From an uncultured Oscillospiraceae bacterium (GTDB lineage Bacteria; Bacillota; Clostridia; Oscillospirales; Ruminococcaceae), in the NCBI GenBank assembly GCA_949299455.1, contig CASGAN010000001.1, forward strand, positions 124,001-188,000: DNA of 64,000 bases, in the 5' to 3' direction. Below, piece after piece: positions 16,648-25,087 of the stretch. Both the position numbers and the translations under genes were made by a program. A model generated the notes under the pieces. It ran no database searches. It was not told the origin of the DNA and worked only from the letters and a program-made list of their open reading frames with translations. Position 1 is the stretch's first letter; every line of letters starts with the position of its first letter.

Positions 16648-17868
16648 TTATCCCTCAAAAATCAAAATTTCATCGGCAAGATCGATCCGATCGCCTGCAT
16701 GGAGCAAGACCTCCTGCATCGGCGATGCAAACACACCGTTTACCCGGCTTTTATTGAGCGAATTCTGATCAATGAGATAATACGCACCGTCTTTTCTGAC
16801 AATATCGGCATGATGGCGGCTGACTGCCGGATTTCCTGCAATACAGAAATCGACGCTGTCACGCTTTTTACCGATGCGTGTCACACATTCTAAGAGCTGC
16901 ACCCGCTCGTTCGTTTTCGGATACCAGAGCACTGCCGGTTTGGCCTCTTCGGCTTTCCGTGCTTCCTCGGCAAGGCGGGCTTCTTCTGCTTTCCGTGCCT
17001 CCTCCGCAAGGCGGGCTTCTTCCGCTTTCCGTGCCTCCTCGGCAATGCGGGCTTCCTCGGCTTTCCGTGCCTCCTCGGCAAGACGAGCCTCTTCCGCTTT
17101 CCGTGCCTCCTCGGCAAGGCGGGCCTCTTCCTCTTTCCGTGCTTCCTCGGCAAGGCGAGCCTCTTCCGCTTTCCGCGCTTCCTCAGCAAGGCGGGCTTCT
17201 TCGGCTTTTCGCATTTCCTCCGCATGCACAGCGTATTCATTAAACTGCGCAGCATCGGAAATGAGCACCGTCCCGCCCTTTGCATCGGAAAAATCCTCCG
17301 CACAAGGCTGCTGCGGTGTATAATAACAAGAGGGCTGACCGCTTATTTTCACAGAATACAGCAGCGACTGAAATTCCCCGATCGAAAACGGTGCATTCTG
17401 CAAATACGATACAATCGGTGTCACATAACTGCTGTCCTCTGCATTTGAAAACACGCTGCGATAGATCACACCGAGCAAAAGCGTGCGCATACCCTGATTC
17501 TGATATCCATCGACCGGCGCATAGCAAAATGCCGCACCCTGCTCACATAAAAATACGTGCTCCGGCTCCAAAAGAATCTGTGTGTCAATCCCGCCAGTCT
17601 GCACAGCAGCTGCCGCTGCTGAAAGCTTTTCCATCACGTCAAAAAAGCGTGCGCGCGTCATCTCCGATGAAAACAAACTGCTCACCGGAGAAAATCCGCC
17701 GACAAAATAATCAAGATACCGCACACCGTCGCGGAAAGTCACTCGACACGGTGCCGTTCCGGGTATTGTTTTCAAAAGATCAAGCTTTTGAAAATCGAGC
17801 ATGACGCCCGGTTCAATTCCCACGGAAAAAATCCCGTTTTTCTCATCCATCTGATATAAAAAATTCAT
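16648..17868 (-). CDS. FHA-domain protein with charged repeat helix
   Basis: This 406-residue protein has an N-terminal domain of about 190 residues, resembling the DUF6382 region found with FHA domains. A 90-residue run of the 12-residue repeat RLAEEARKAEEA (220-310) follows, then a C-terminal FHA domain (about 330-405). The FHA core GNPAVSRHHADIV and the SLNKSRVNG loop are intact, so phosphothreonine binding is expected. The repeats should form one long, charged single helix that spaces the two domains. It sits directly upstream of the kinase gene. The N-terminal domain's function is unknown. Confidence 0.8.
   Translation of the reverse strand: MNFLYQMDEKNGIFSVGIEPGVMLDFQKLDLLKTIPGTAPCRVTFRDGVRYLDYFVGGFSPVSSLFSSEMTRARFFDVMEKLSAAAAAVQTGGIDTQILLEPEHVFLCEQGAAFCYAPVDGYQNQGMRTLLLGVIYRSVFSNAEDSSYVTPIVSYLQNAPFSIGEFQSLLYSVKISGQPSCYYTPQQPCAEDFSDAKGGTVLISDAAQFNEYAVHAEEMRKAEEARLAEEARKAEEARLAEEARKEEEARLAEEARKAEEARLAEEARKAEEARIAEEARKAEEARLAEEARKAEEARLAEEARKAEEAKPAVLWYPKTNERVQLLECVTRIGKKRDSVDFCIAGNPAVSRHHADIVRKDGAYYLIDQNSLNKSRVNGVFASPMQEVLLHAGDRIDLADEILIFEG
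16942..17211 (-). repeat. 36-bp in-frame tandem repeats in the FHA gene
   Basis: Seven and a half near-identical 36-bp units encode the repeat RLAEEARKAEEA. There are few synonymous differences, so the array is recent or still being homogenised. A gain or loss of units would only change the length of the spacer helix. Confidence 0.88.
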
Positions 17869-17874
17869 CGATCA

Positions 17875-18246
17875 TCACTCCCCTGTTGTGTTATCCACTG
17901 CATCCTCTTCACCGTAAAACATCTGTGCCCATTGATTTTGGGCCGGCTCTGAAAGCAGCAGTCCGCCGGTCATCTGCTGTGCCTGCATGGTGAGGCTGCG
18001 CTCCAGGCGCTCATATGTAAAAATTCCGCTTTGCAAAAACGATTCAATCCGTTCCATCCGCTCTTTTGTCTGCTCAATCCTGTTTTGAAGCTTCAAAAAC
18101 GACTGGCGGGTTTCTTCGTCGAACGTCTGCACATCCGCACGCATTCCCGCAAGCGCCGATACGGTTTCCTGCAAAATCGAAATACAGCCTCTTGACTGCA
18201 TACACAATTCATCGCACCAACCGGTTTGAATCTTGATTTCATCCAC
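17875..18246 (-). CDS. Small helical protein, GTG start
   Basis: This 123-residue mostly helical protein contains a coiled-coil part (around FLKLQNRIEQTKERMERIES). The GTG at 18246 is preceded by AAGGAG with an 8-nt spacer, whereas an ATG at 18279 has no ribosome site, so GTG is preferred. It lies between a helical partner gene and the FHA gene in the type VII operon. I cannot assign a family. The size suggests a helical partner or chaperone, which is inference. Confidence 0.55.
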   Translation of the reverse strand: MDEIKIQTGWCDELCMQSRGCISILQETVSALAGMRADVQTFDEETRQSFLKLQNRIEQTKERMERIESFLQSGIFTYERLERSLTMQAQQMTGGLLLSEPAQNQWAQMFYGEEDAVDNTTGE

Positions 18247-18296
18247 AGCGTCTGCTCCTTTCTTTCCTATAATAATCATGATATCGTATTTTTCTG

Positions 18297-18593
18297 TTAA
18301 AACAAGCCGTCATCCGCCAGCAGCAAATCCGCCTGCAAAAGCTCTGCCTGCACACGCTTCTGTACCGCTTTTTCCGAAATGTGGGCAGCGAGCGTTTCCA
18401 TGCTCTCGATCTCACGGGTGATCTCCGCGGCCGCTTTTTCGACCGCTTCGAGAATATATGCGGTTTCCGGCGCATTCCATGCCTGACGAAGCCCTGCTTT
18501 TAATTGTTCTGCCTGCTGTTTCGCCTCACGCAGCTGCTGCGCATACATCAAAAGTTCCTGTTCTCTTTGACGGATGCGTTCTTCTGTGTTCAT
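18297..18593 (-). CDS. WXG100-like helical hairpin protein
   Basis: This 98-residue protein reads as two long helices around a turn, with GLRQAWNAPETAYI in the middle: W in the turn as in WXG100 proteins, but N instead of G two residues on. The start at 18593 follows AGGAGGG. The size is right for the family. It sits between the YukD-like gene and a second helical gene, the usual neighbourhood for small type VII partner proteins. Secretion is not shown. Confidence 0.5.
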   Translation of the reverse strand: MNTEERIRQREQELLMYAQQLREAKQQAEQLKAGLRQAWNAPETAYILEAVEKAAAEITREIESMETLAAHISEKAVQKRVQAELLQADLLLADDGLF

Positions 18594-18629
18594 CGCCGCT
18601 TCCCTCCTTTTTTCCGGCATATATGCACA

Positions 18630-18899
18630 TTAAAGCAGTAAAAGCCGGATTCCGTTTTTCCATCCCATCTCTCTTGGCGTTAAAGATGCACTATAGACAT
18701 TTCCGGTCTGATATTCACATAGCACCGCATCCGCATCGAACGCATAGCTGCCGGGCTCCACCTCGGACAAAAGCTTTGACAAAAGCCGGGTGAGTTCGTG
18801 CACACGCAAATCCAGCGGAATGCGCACATCAAACCGTTTTTGTGCCGCGGGCACATAGAGTTCCGCGATCATTTTTGTCCGCACCTGCTCATTCTTCAT
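18630..18899 (-). CDS. YukD/EsaB-like ubiquitin-fold protein of type VII secretion
   Basis: This 89-residue protein starts with a beta-rich stretch (IAELYVPAAQKRFDVRIPLD) and an LRVHELTRLLSKLL helix, the pattern of YukD/EsaB. These small cytoplasmic regulators accompany the EssC ATPase in Firmicute type VII systems. It overlaps the end of essC by 11 bp, so the two are translated together. The assignment rests on size, fold pattern and position rather than on a catalytic motif. Confidence 0.75.
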   Translation of the reverse strand: MKNEQVRTKMIAELYVPAAQKRFDVRIPLDLRVHELTRLLSKLLSEVEPGSYAFDADAVLCEYQTGNVYSASLTPREMGWKNGIRLLLL

Positions 18900-21800
18900 G
18901 GGAATCCTCCTGTTCTGTCGTCAACAGCTTCATAAGCGACGGCGCACCGTTTTTGACAAGATAGCCAAACGAATCGCCGACCGATTCGTAAAGCGTCCGT
19001 TCCGGCCGCACCTTGAGCTGGAACTGATCGGCAATGCCGTCGCCTACCCAGATCGCCGTATTACAAGTTCCCTGCTTTTTAAACCACGGACGGAACGAGA
19101 ACGACGAGATGCCCGACGCCACCTCCGCCAGCACAAAGAACACACCGAGCTGCGGTTCGCATTTTTCCATCAAAACGTGCAATTTATCCTTGCTGTCGTC
19201 TGTAAGCATTTCAAACACGCGGTTTAGTGCATTGACCACATAGAGCCGCGGTTCATAAACCGGTGCGGTGCCGCCCTGTTCTAACACCTCTTTGGTATGA
19301 TTGTGGCGATACACAAGCTCCGAGAACAGCGACACAACCGCCGCATTGAGCGAATCGGCATCTGCCGCATAAGAAACGTGCGCATACGAATCGGCAGCCG
19401 ACTGATCGCCGTCAAACAAAAAGACTGACAATCGTTCTCTGCTCGATGCCACCTGCACAACCGCTTTGATAAACGACGGACATCCCGACTGCGACAGCAC
19501 ATAGTGAATCGGGCGTGATGTGAGCGAAAGCGACGCAATCGCCAGCGATTCTTTGAACACACCGACCGGATACGTGAGTGCTTGTGCATCCACAGCGCTG
19601 TCCACGAACGACGGCGTCACAACTTCCGGAAGAATCGGCACACGCGGTGCGCCGGTGGCAGTGTTTTGCTCGGCAAGTGACTGGCACAGCGTACGCACCG
19701 CCATCACCGGATCATCGCCGATGCAGGCGGTCTGGAATTCATACACCTGATCGGTTTTAAACAGGCCTCTGCCCGGACACTGTGCCGGAACAACGCCGCC
19801 CGTCGAACCGAGCACACCGCTGTATTCCGATGGGTCATTCATCTGCAAAACGAAAATGCGTTTGAAATTCTGCAAAGTGCGATAGCGCACCGCATTCGTA
19901 TTGACCGCCGTAATGACGAACAGAATGCCATATTTCGAGCCCTCACGCGACAAAAGCGCCACTTGAGATTCAAGGTCCTCATACGTTTCGGTGAATCCCG
20001 CATAGTTGTGAATCACTGTCACAATATCGGGCAGATCCTTGCCCGAAAAACGACGATAAGACTGTGCATCGCCGCCATATTCTGCGCAAATGCGTTTTCT
20101 GCGGGCAAGCTCTTTTGAGAGCATCGAGAAGAGGTTTTTCGTCTTTTCGGCATCGGACGAAAACAGCACATCACCGACCTGCGGCGCTTTTTCAAACATC
20201 CGAAGCATCTCGGAGCCGTAATCGAGCAAGTAAAGATGAAGTGTTTTCGCCGTATGCGCAGTGAGCAGGCTATAGATCATCGTCATCACAAACGTGGTCT
20301 TGCCGCCGCCTGCCGCACTGTATACCACGGTATTGCCGTCGGACGAAAGCGGGAGTGTGAGTAAAAACTGCCGCTGATTCTGCGGGTCGTCCGCTTCACC
20401 GATGACTGCACAAAGCGACGACGTATCGTTCTGCACACGATACCGCGACAAAAGATCCGAAAGCACAAGCTTTTTGGGAAGCGGCGGCATCCACATCGGA
20501 CGCAGACGGATGTGTTCTTCGTCGGCAAGCTGAGAAAGATGCGAAACAATGCGGTCGAGCTGTTTGTCCTTGCCGCGTGTCTTTGCGATTTGGGCACTGC
20601 GGATCACATGACCGACCTCGTCAAGCAGTGCGACCGATTCGTCCTTCTGCGTTTCAACACGGTCGGACGGCGTATACGGTGCACCTGCCCATGCCGACTG
20701 TCCGAGCGCGAAAATTTCGTTGTATCCGACCTGCAAATAGAACCGGCCGGTCTGCACAAGCGCTGCCGCATCAGGCCGCTTGAGCATATCCATACTGTCG
20801 TTTTTCTCCTGTACTTTTAAGCACACACGGAACCGGCTGTTGCTCCAGATCTGGTCGTCCACCACGCCGCTCGGCTTCTGGGTCGCCAGAATCAAGTGGA
20901 CGCCAAGGCTTCGGCCAATGCGCGCCGCACTCACAAGCTCCCGCATGAAGTCGGGCTGCTGTGTTTTTAGCTCCGCGAACTCGTCGGAGATGATGAACAG
21001 ATGCTGGAGCGGCTCGGTGACGACCTTTTCACGGTAGAGCCGCTGATATTTATAGATGTCGATATTACTGACCTGAACCTGTTTGCTGACGGCTTGGAAA
21101 ATCGCCTGACGGCGTTTCAACTCGCTCTGAATCGAAACAAGCGACCGATTCACTGCGGCACCGTCCAAGTTTGTGATAATACCGACCGTGTGCGGCAGCT
21201 TTTCAAATGCCTTTGCCATACCGCCGCCTTTATAGTCGATGAGGATAAACGCCACTTCATTCGGATGATAGTTGACTGCCAGCGACAGAATATATGTCAT
21301 GATAAATTCACTTTTGCCCGAACCGGTCATACCGGCGACAAGTCCGTGCGGGCCGTGGAATTTCTCGTGCAGATCGAGCGTGAACAAGCCGCCGTTTTCG
21401 TCGATGCCCACTTCCGTTGCAAGCGTGCGGGTCGGGTCATGCTCGTTCCAGCGGCTGAGCACGTTTAAATGCTCTACCTTGCCGACACCGAACATCTGCA
21501 AAAAGGTAATAAGCTCCGGCAGTGATTTTTTCGACGAGGATGTATACAAGAATGTGTTTTGCAGCTGTACTGCAAGCGAGCGGCAGTCGCCGTTCATCAG
21601 AATATCGGGTGCAAACGAAAGCTGCCGCCCATAAATATCGCCTTGGTCATATAAAAGGGCGTCGTTTTGATGCAGTTCGACGACCTTTTTGCACTCTTTG
21701 GGCAAGAGGCGCAGTTCGTCATACAGTGCGACGATCGAAAAGCCGCGGCACTTTTTCTCCGAGAGAATCTGCCGCACAAGTTCGGTTTGTCCGCCCAGTT

Positions 21801-23415
21801 CCCGGTCAAGCACAAACACAACCACCCACGGAAGCGGTTCTTTCTCGTTTTCAAGCTGCGCCCTTGCGGAAAATTCCCGTTCGAGCACGGCGGAAATCTC
21901 GCGCGCATCCGATGCACATGACGCCACATAGTGCGTATTTTCCGAAGCATCCCATGTGTGCGGCAGCCATTTGACAAAATCCCATTCAGCAGCTTCTTTT
22001 TCCGAATAGAAAAAGACCATCTTCACTTCGTCATAGCTGTGAAGCGCACCGATCTGCAAAATGAGTCCCCGTGTGTATGCACAGACCGTTGAACGATCAC
22101 CGATCACACCAATGACATGTGTATCCCGCAGAGAAAGCGAAACCGGCACGGATGACATCTCATGCGGTCCTGCACAAAGCCGGCGCATTTCCTCCTGCAG
22201 CGGGTCCTCATCGAGCGAAAACCGCTCCTCCGGAAACTTAAACTCTGCGTCGATCGGCAGTGTACCGATGCCGAGCCGCAGCATCAGAAAATCATTGTGG
22301 GAATACGTGCGTTCCCACAGGTTGCGGCGGCCGTTTCGGATGCGGTCGATGCAGTCCTCCAATGTGACGATATTTTCGGAGAGGATCTGGCGCTGACGTT
22401 CGCCCTCGCCAAAAATCGCCCGCCGCATCTGCTCTAAATATTCTCTGTATTTTTTCCGGCGCGTTTCCTCCTTGCGGCGGGCACTGCGTCGTTCAAACAT
22501 CTTTGTCACAACCGGCCACAGCACGGTGCCCATGAGCATGCCGACCGACATCACAAGCGACGGCATCGCGCTCACGACATCGCCGCCCGAACCGAGCACA
22601 TTATACAGCGTAAAAAAGCCGGTGGAAAGCGATACAAGTCCCATCGTCATCGACGGACCGAGCACGAGCATCATCGGCGTGGTCTGCGGCGACGGCGGTG
22701 CAGGCGGTGCGTCAATCGTGAATTTTGCCTGCTCGACCTCCCGTTTAAACCGCGGCGAACGATAAAACACCTCATCCGCTTTGGGCGATTCTTCCTCGGA
22801 TTCCTCCGTACGCGGTGAAACCTGCTGCGATACAAATGGATAGAGGCTGTTTTTTAAATGTACAAGTCCATCCGGATTGTTGTATGCAAAAAATCCTTTG
22901 CCGAGCAGCATTTTAAACCCGCTCAGCTCAATAACATCGCCCGGGTGGACCTCAGCGGTTTGAATCCGTCTGCCGTTTACAAATGTGCCGTTTGCGCTTT
23001 GCAGATCAGTCAAAACCATCCGGCCGCCCTTTGATTCAAGCCGTGCGTGCCTGCCCGACACATACGGTGCACGATAACAGATCTCGTTTTCTTCAAGCCG
23101 CCCAATGTAGAGCGTGCACGACGATGGAATGAGTACTTTTTTGAATGTGCGCCGGTCGAGCGTTTCCGGCTGAGCAAACAACAGCATTTTGGCACCCGTT
23201 TTCGTCTCAAAAACCGGATAAACCATTCCCTCTTTTAAAGAAATGCTGCCCGATTGCGAAGCTGCAGTGTCAAAATGCACCTGCCGTGTGGACTTTAGCA
23301 CCCAGTCCCCGTTTATGCCCTCCACCTCGACCGCTCCAAGCCGATAGCGGCCGCTGACCTTTTGTGGAAGCGCCAGCGTTTTGATTTGATTTTGTTCCAT
23401 CAGTGTCAGCAGCAT
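18889..23415 (-). CDS. essC: EssC/YukBA-type secretion ATPase with FHA domain
   Basis: This is the motor of type VII (WXG100) secretion in the inner membrane. The 1508-residue protein has an N-terminal FHA domain (about 93-172, with VSGRHARL and NGTFVNG) and two membrane segments (about 248-302). Three FtsK/SpoIIIE-like ATPase parts follow. ATPase 1 has Walker A GMTGSGKS (695-702) and Walker B LFIISDEF (806-813). ATPase 2 has SAAGGGKTTF (1033-1042) but reads TVIHNYAGF where Walker B acids would be. ATPase 3 lacks a Walker A. The ATG at 23415 follows GAGGGG; a TTG at 23439 opens the frame but has no ribosome site. It is the first gene of the long left operon. Confidence 0.93.
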   Translation of the reverse strand: MLLTLMEQNQIKTLALPQKVSGRYRLGAVEVEGINGDWVLKSTRQVHFDTAASQSGSISLKEGMVYPVFETKTGAKMLLFAQPETLDRRTFKKVLIPSSCTLYIGRLEENEICYRAPYVSGRHARLESKGGRMVLTDLQSANGTFVNGRRIQTAEVHPGDVIELSGFKMLLGKGFFAYNNPDGLVHLKNSLYPFVSQQVSPRTEESEEESPKADEVFYRSPRFKREVEQAKFTIDAPPAPPSPQTTPMMLVLGPSMTMGLVSLSTGFFTLYNVLGSGGDVVSAMPSLVMSVGMLMGTVLWPVVTKMFERRSARRKEETRRKKYREYLEQMRRAIFGEGERQRQILSENIVTLEDCIDRIRNGRRNLWERTYSHNDFLMLRLGIGTLPIDAEFKFPEERFSLDEDPLQEEMRRLCAGPHEMSSVPVSLSLRDTHVIGVIGDRSTVCAYTRGLILQIGALHSYDEVKMVFFYSEKEAAEWDFVKWLPHTWDASENTHYVASCASDAREISAVLEREFSARAQLENEKEPLPWVVVFVLDRELGGQTELVRQILSEKKCRGFSIVALYDELRLLPKECKKVVELHQNDALLYDQGDIYGRQLSFAPDILMNGDCRSLAVQLQNTFLYTSSSKKSLPELITFLQMFGVGKVEHLNVLSRWNEHDPTRTLATEVGIDENGGLFTLDLHEKFHGPHGLVAGMTGSGKSEFIMTYILSLAVNYHPNEVAFILIDYKGGGMAKAFEKLPHTVGIITNLDGAAVNRSLVSIQSELKRRQAIFQAVSKQVQVSNIDIYKYQRLYREKVVTEPLQHLFIISDEFAELKTQQPDFMRELVSAARIGRSLGVHLILATQKPSGVVDDQIWSNSRFRVCLKVQEKNDSMDMLKRPDAAALVQTGRFYLQVGYNEIFALGQSAWAGAPYTPSDRVETQKDESVALLDEVGHVIRSAQIAKTRGKDKQLDRIVSHLSQLADEEHIRLRPMWMPPLPKKLVLSDLLSRYRVQNDTSSLCAVIGEADDPQNQRQFLLTLPLSSDGNTVVYSAAGGGKTTFVMTMIYSLLTAHTAKTLHLYLLDYGSEMLRMFEKAPQVGDVLFSSDAEKTKNLFSMLSKELARRKRICAEYGGDAQSYRRFSGKDLPDIVTVIHNYAGFTETYEDLESQVALLSREGSKYGILFVITAVNTNAVRYRTLQNFKRIFVLQMNDPSEYSGVLGSTGGVVPAQCPGRGLFKTDQVYEFQTACIGDDPVMAVRTLCQSLAEQNTATGAPRVPILPEVVTPSFVDSAVDAQALTYPVGVFKESLAIASLSLTSRPIHYVLSQSGCPSFIKAVVQVASSRERLSVFLFDGDQSAADSYAHVSYAADADSLNAAVVSLFSELVYRHNHTKEVLEQGGTAPVYEPRLYVVNALNRVFEMLTDDSKDKLHVLMEKCEPQLGVFFVLAEVASGISSFSFRPWFKKQGTCNTAIWVGDGIADQFQLKVRPERTLYESVGDSFGYLVKNGAPSLMKLLTTEQEDSHEE

Positions 23416-23463
23416 ATATGAAAACCCCTCATCTATCAAAAAATGAATACCTCTCTGCAGTTT

Positions 23464-23514
23464 AGTATACGGCGTGATTCACAAAAATGCAATCTGTGAC
23501 GAATTATGTGACAG
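23464..23514 (-). promoter_or_regulatory. essC operon promoter with upstream direct-repeat box
   Basis: On the minus strand, TTGCAT (23487-23492) and TATACT (23464-23469) have a 17-bp spacer. Immediately upstream, with a 2-bp gap, is the 20-bp box at 23495-23514 with GTCAC twice at 12-bp spacing. The same box with the same gap lies upstream of the WXG100 operon promoter at 28712-28762. The -35 match is weak, which fits activation from the box. Confidence 0.7.
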
Positions 23515-23537
23515 GTGTTTTCACCTCGCTGTCCCTA

Positions 23538-23579
23538 CACAAAAGGGGGATTCCCTTTTGTGCGTTAAAGTGGTATAAT
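23538..23579 (+). promoter_or_regulatory. Regulator promoter with overlapping inverted repeat
   Basis: The -10 TATAAT (23574-23579) is extended by TGG. A perfect 10-bp inverted repeat CACAAAAGGG / CCCTTTTGTG (23538-23547 and 23553-23562) covers the -35 region at 23551-23556. This fits negative autoregulation, though the binding protein is not shown. Confidence 0.6.
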
Positions 23580-23614
23580 AAAGGAAAAGCAGACACAGCG
23601 AGGAGGGGTGTTTG

Positions 23615-25048
23615 ATGTCTGTTTTCTCGGAAAAACTGTCGGAATATGTCGCCACGTCCAATTTAAAAATTGCCGCACTCGCAAAGCTGAGCGGTGTGGA
23701 GCGCAGCTTCATCCAAAAAATGCTCACAGGCGAACGTATTCCAAGCGACCCCACTGTACTCGATCAGCTCGTTTCTGTCATGATGCTCACGCCATCACAG
23801 CAGCAAACACTATTCCAGTCTTATAAGATCTCAAAAATGGGCGAAGCAGTCTATTACCGGCGTCTGCTTGTCAAACGTTTCATTGAAGAAGCCGGCAGTG
23901 CTTTGGCACCTCCGCCCATGCTGCGCACCCAGTTTAACGATCCGGCATTTGTGCGCCCGGACGTTTTGCCGCTTTACGGAAAGCCGGCGATTCTTGACAC
24001 CCTGCGTCTTTTGATGGAGGAAACACTCAGCAAAGACGAACCACAGATTCGTGCGGTCGTTCAGCCGGAATGCGGCGTATGCGATGTTCTTTTGCAGTTT
24101 GCGCGAAGCTGTCCGGCACTTTCGATCGAGCATATTGTCTGTTTTGACCATGCGCTTCAATATCAAAAAGAGAACAAATATAACCTCTCCTGTCTGCAAA
24201 CGGTGTTTTCATTTTTGTTCGGCGCCTGCCGCTATACCCCGTTTTTCTACCACGACGCCGTGTCTGCCAAAACCGGCTGCACCGCACTGTTTCCGTTCCT
24301 AATCGTTTCGGATACATGGTGCATGCTGCTTTCGGGAGATGAATCACACGCCGTACTATTGAGCGGAAAAGACGGTGCCGCGCTGCAAAGCGAACTATTT
24401 TTGCAGATGCGTGATGTATGCACACCGATGTTTTTGCAAAGCGGGAAACCGACGCCATCCACAGACTGGGCATCCATCCATCCGGGCACAAGCTACTGCA
24501 TACAGGTTTCTCCCTGTTTTGAGCTGTTTTTTTCTCCAGATATCATCCGCTCGCTGATTGCATCCTGCACGGACCCTGCACATTCGCCGCTTTTACTGTT
24601 CGAACGGCAGCTTAAACAAATTTCCCTGTTTGAAGGCACCAAAACGAATATTTCCTTTTTTACAATGGACGGGCTCGAATCGTTTCTTAATACCGGACGG
24701 ACATTTCACCAGTCCGAGGAAGTGCATTCGCCGCTTTCACCCGCCATGCGCAAAGAACTGTTCCGGCGGATGCTCATGTGCACAAAAAACGGGACGTTTA
24801 CGCCCTATCTGTTAAAACCGGAGCGATTTAAACTCGACAATCGATTGGGCTTTTTTGCCGCCGGAAATCAGCAGATTTTCTGCACCTGTCACCATCCGCT
24901 GCACAGAACATCGCACCTGCTCTTTGCAGAAAAGAGCGTTGCCTATGCCATGTGTGACTTCTTTGAATATTTAAAAGAAACCGGACTCGTCTTTTCCAAA
25001 GAGGAAACAGAAAAACAGCTTGCCGACCGGTTTTCTAAGCTTTCATAA
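23615..25048 (+). CDS. XRE-like regulator, probably of the type VII locus
   Basis: This 477-residue protein has an N-terminal helix-turn-helix (about 15-50, with IAALAKLSGVERSFIQKMLT) and a long C-terminal part with no family I recognise. It contains several cysteine and histidine residues (CTCHHPLHRT) and no membrane segment. The ATG at 23615 follows GAGGAGGGG. The gene lies between the two type VII operons on the other strand, transcribed away from essC, so it is the best candidate to bind the boxes shared by their promoters. A terminator follows. Confidence 0.7.
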   Translation: MSVFSEKLSEYVATSNLKIAALAKLSGVERSFIQKMLTGERIPSDPTVLDQLVSVMMLTPSQQQTLFQSYKISKMGEAVYYRRLLVKRFIEEAGSALAPPPMLRTQFNDPAFVRPDVLPLYGKPAILDTLRLLMEETLSKDEPQIRAVVQPECGVCDVLLQFARSCPALSIEHIVCFDHALQYQKENKYNLSCLQTVFSFLFGACRYTPFFYHDAVSAKTGCTALFPFLIVSDTWCMLLSGDESHAVLLSGKDGAALQSELFLQMRDVCTPMFLQSGKPTPSTDWASIHPGTSYCIQVSPCFELFFSPDIIRSLIASCTDPAHSPLLLFERQLKQISLFEGTKTNISFFTMDGLESFLNTGRTFHQSEEVHSPLSPAMRKELFRRMLMCTKNGTFTPYLLKPERFKLDNRLGFFAAGNQQIFCTCHHPLHRTSHLLFAEKSVAYAMCDFFEYLKETGLVFSKEETEKQLADRFSKLS

Positions 25049-25054
25049 AACAGC

Positions 25055-25085
25055 AAAATCCCGACCGTTTTGGTCGGGATTTTTC
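25055..25085. terminator. Bidirectional terminator
   Basis: The stem AAAATCCCGACC / GGTCGGGATTTT (25055-25066 and 25072-25083) lies between the regulator and the convergent end of the WXG100 operon. Confidence 0.88.
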
Positions 25086-25087
25086 AT

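Noticed and set aside
16942..17211. Regular 36-bp units that could look like a CRISPR array
   Set aside because: The units are directly adjacent, without spacers, and keep a coding frame for a charged helix; no cas genes are present.
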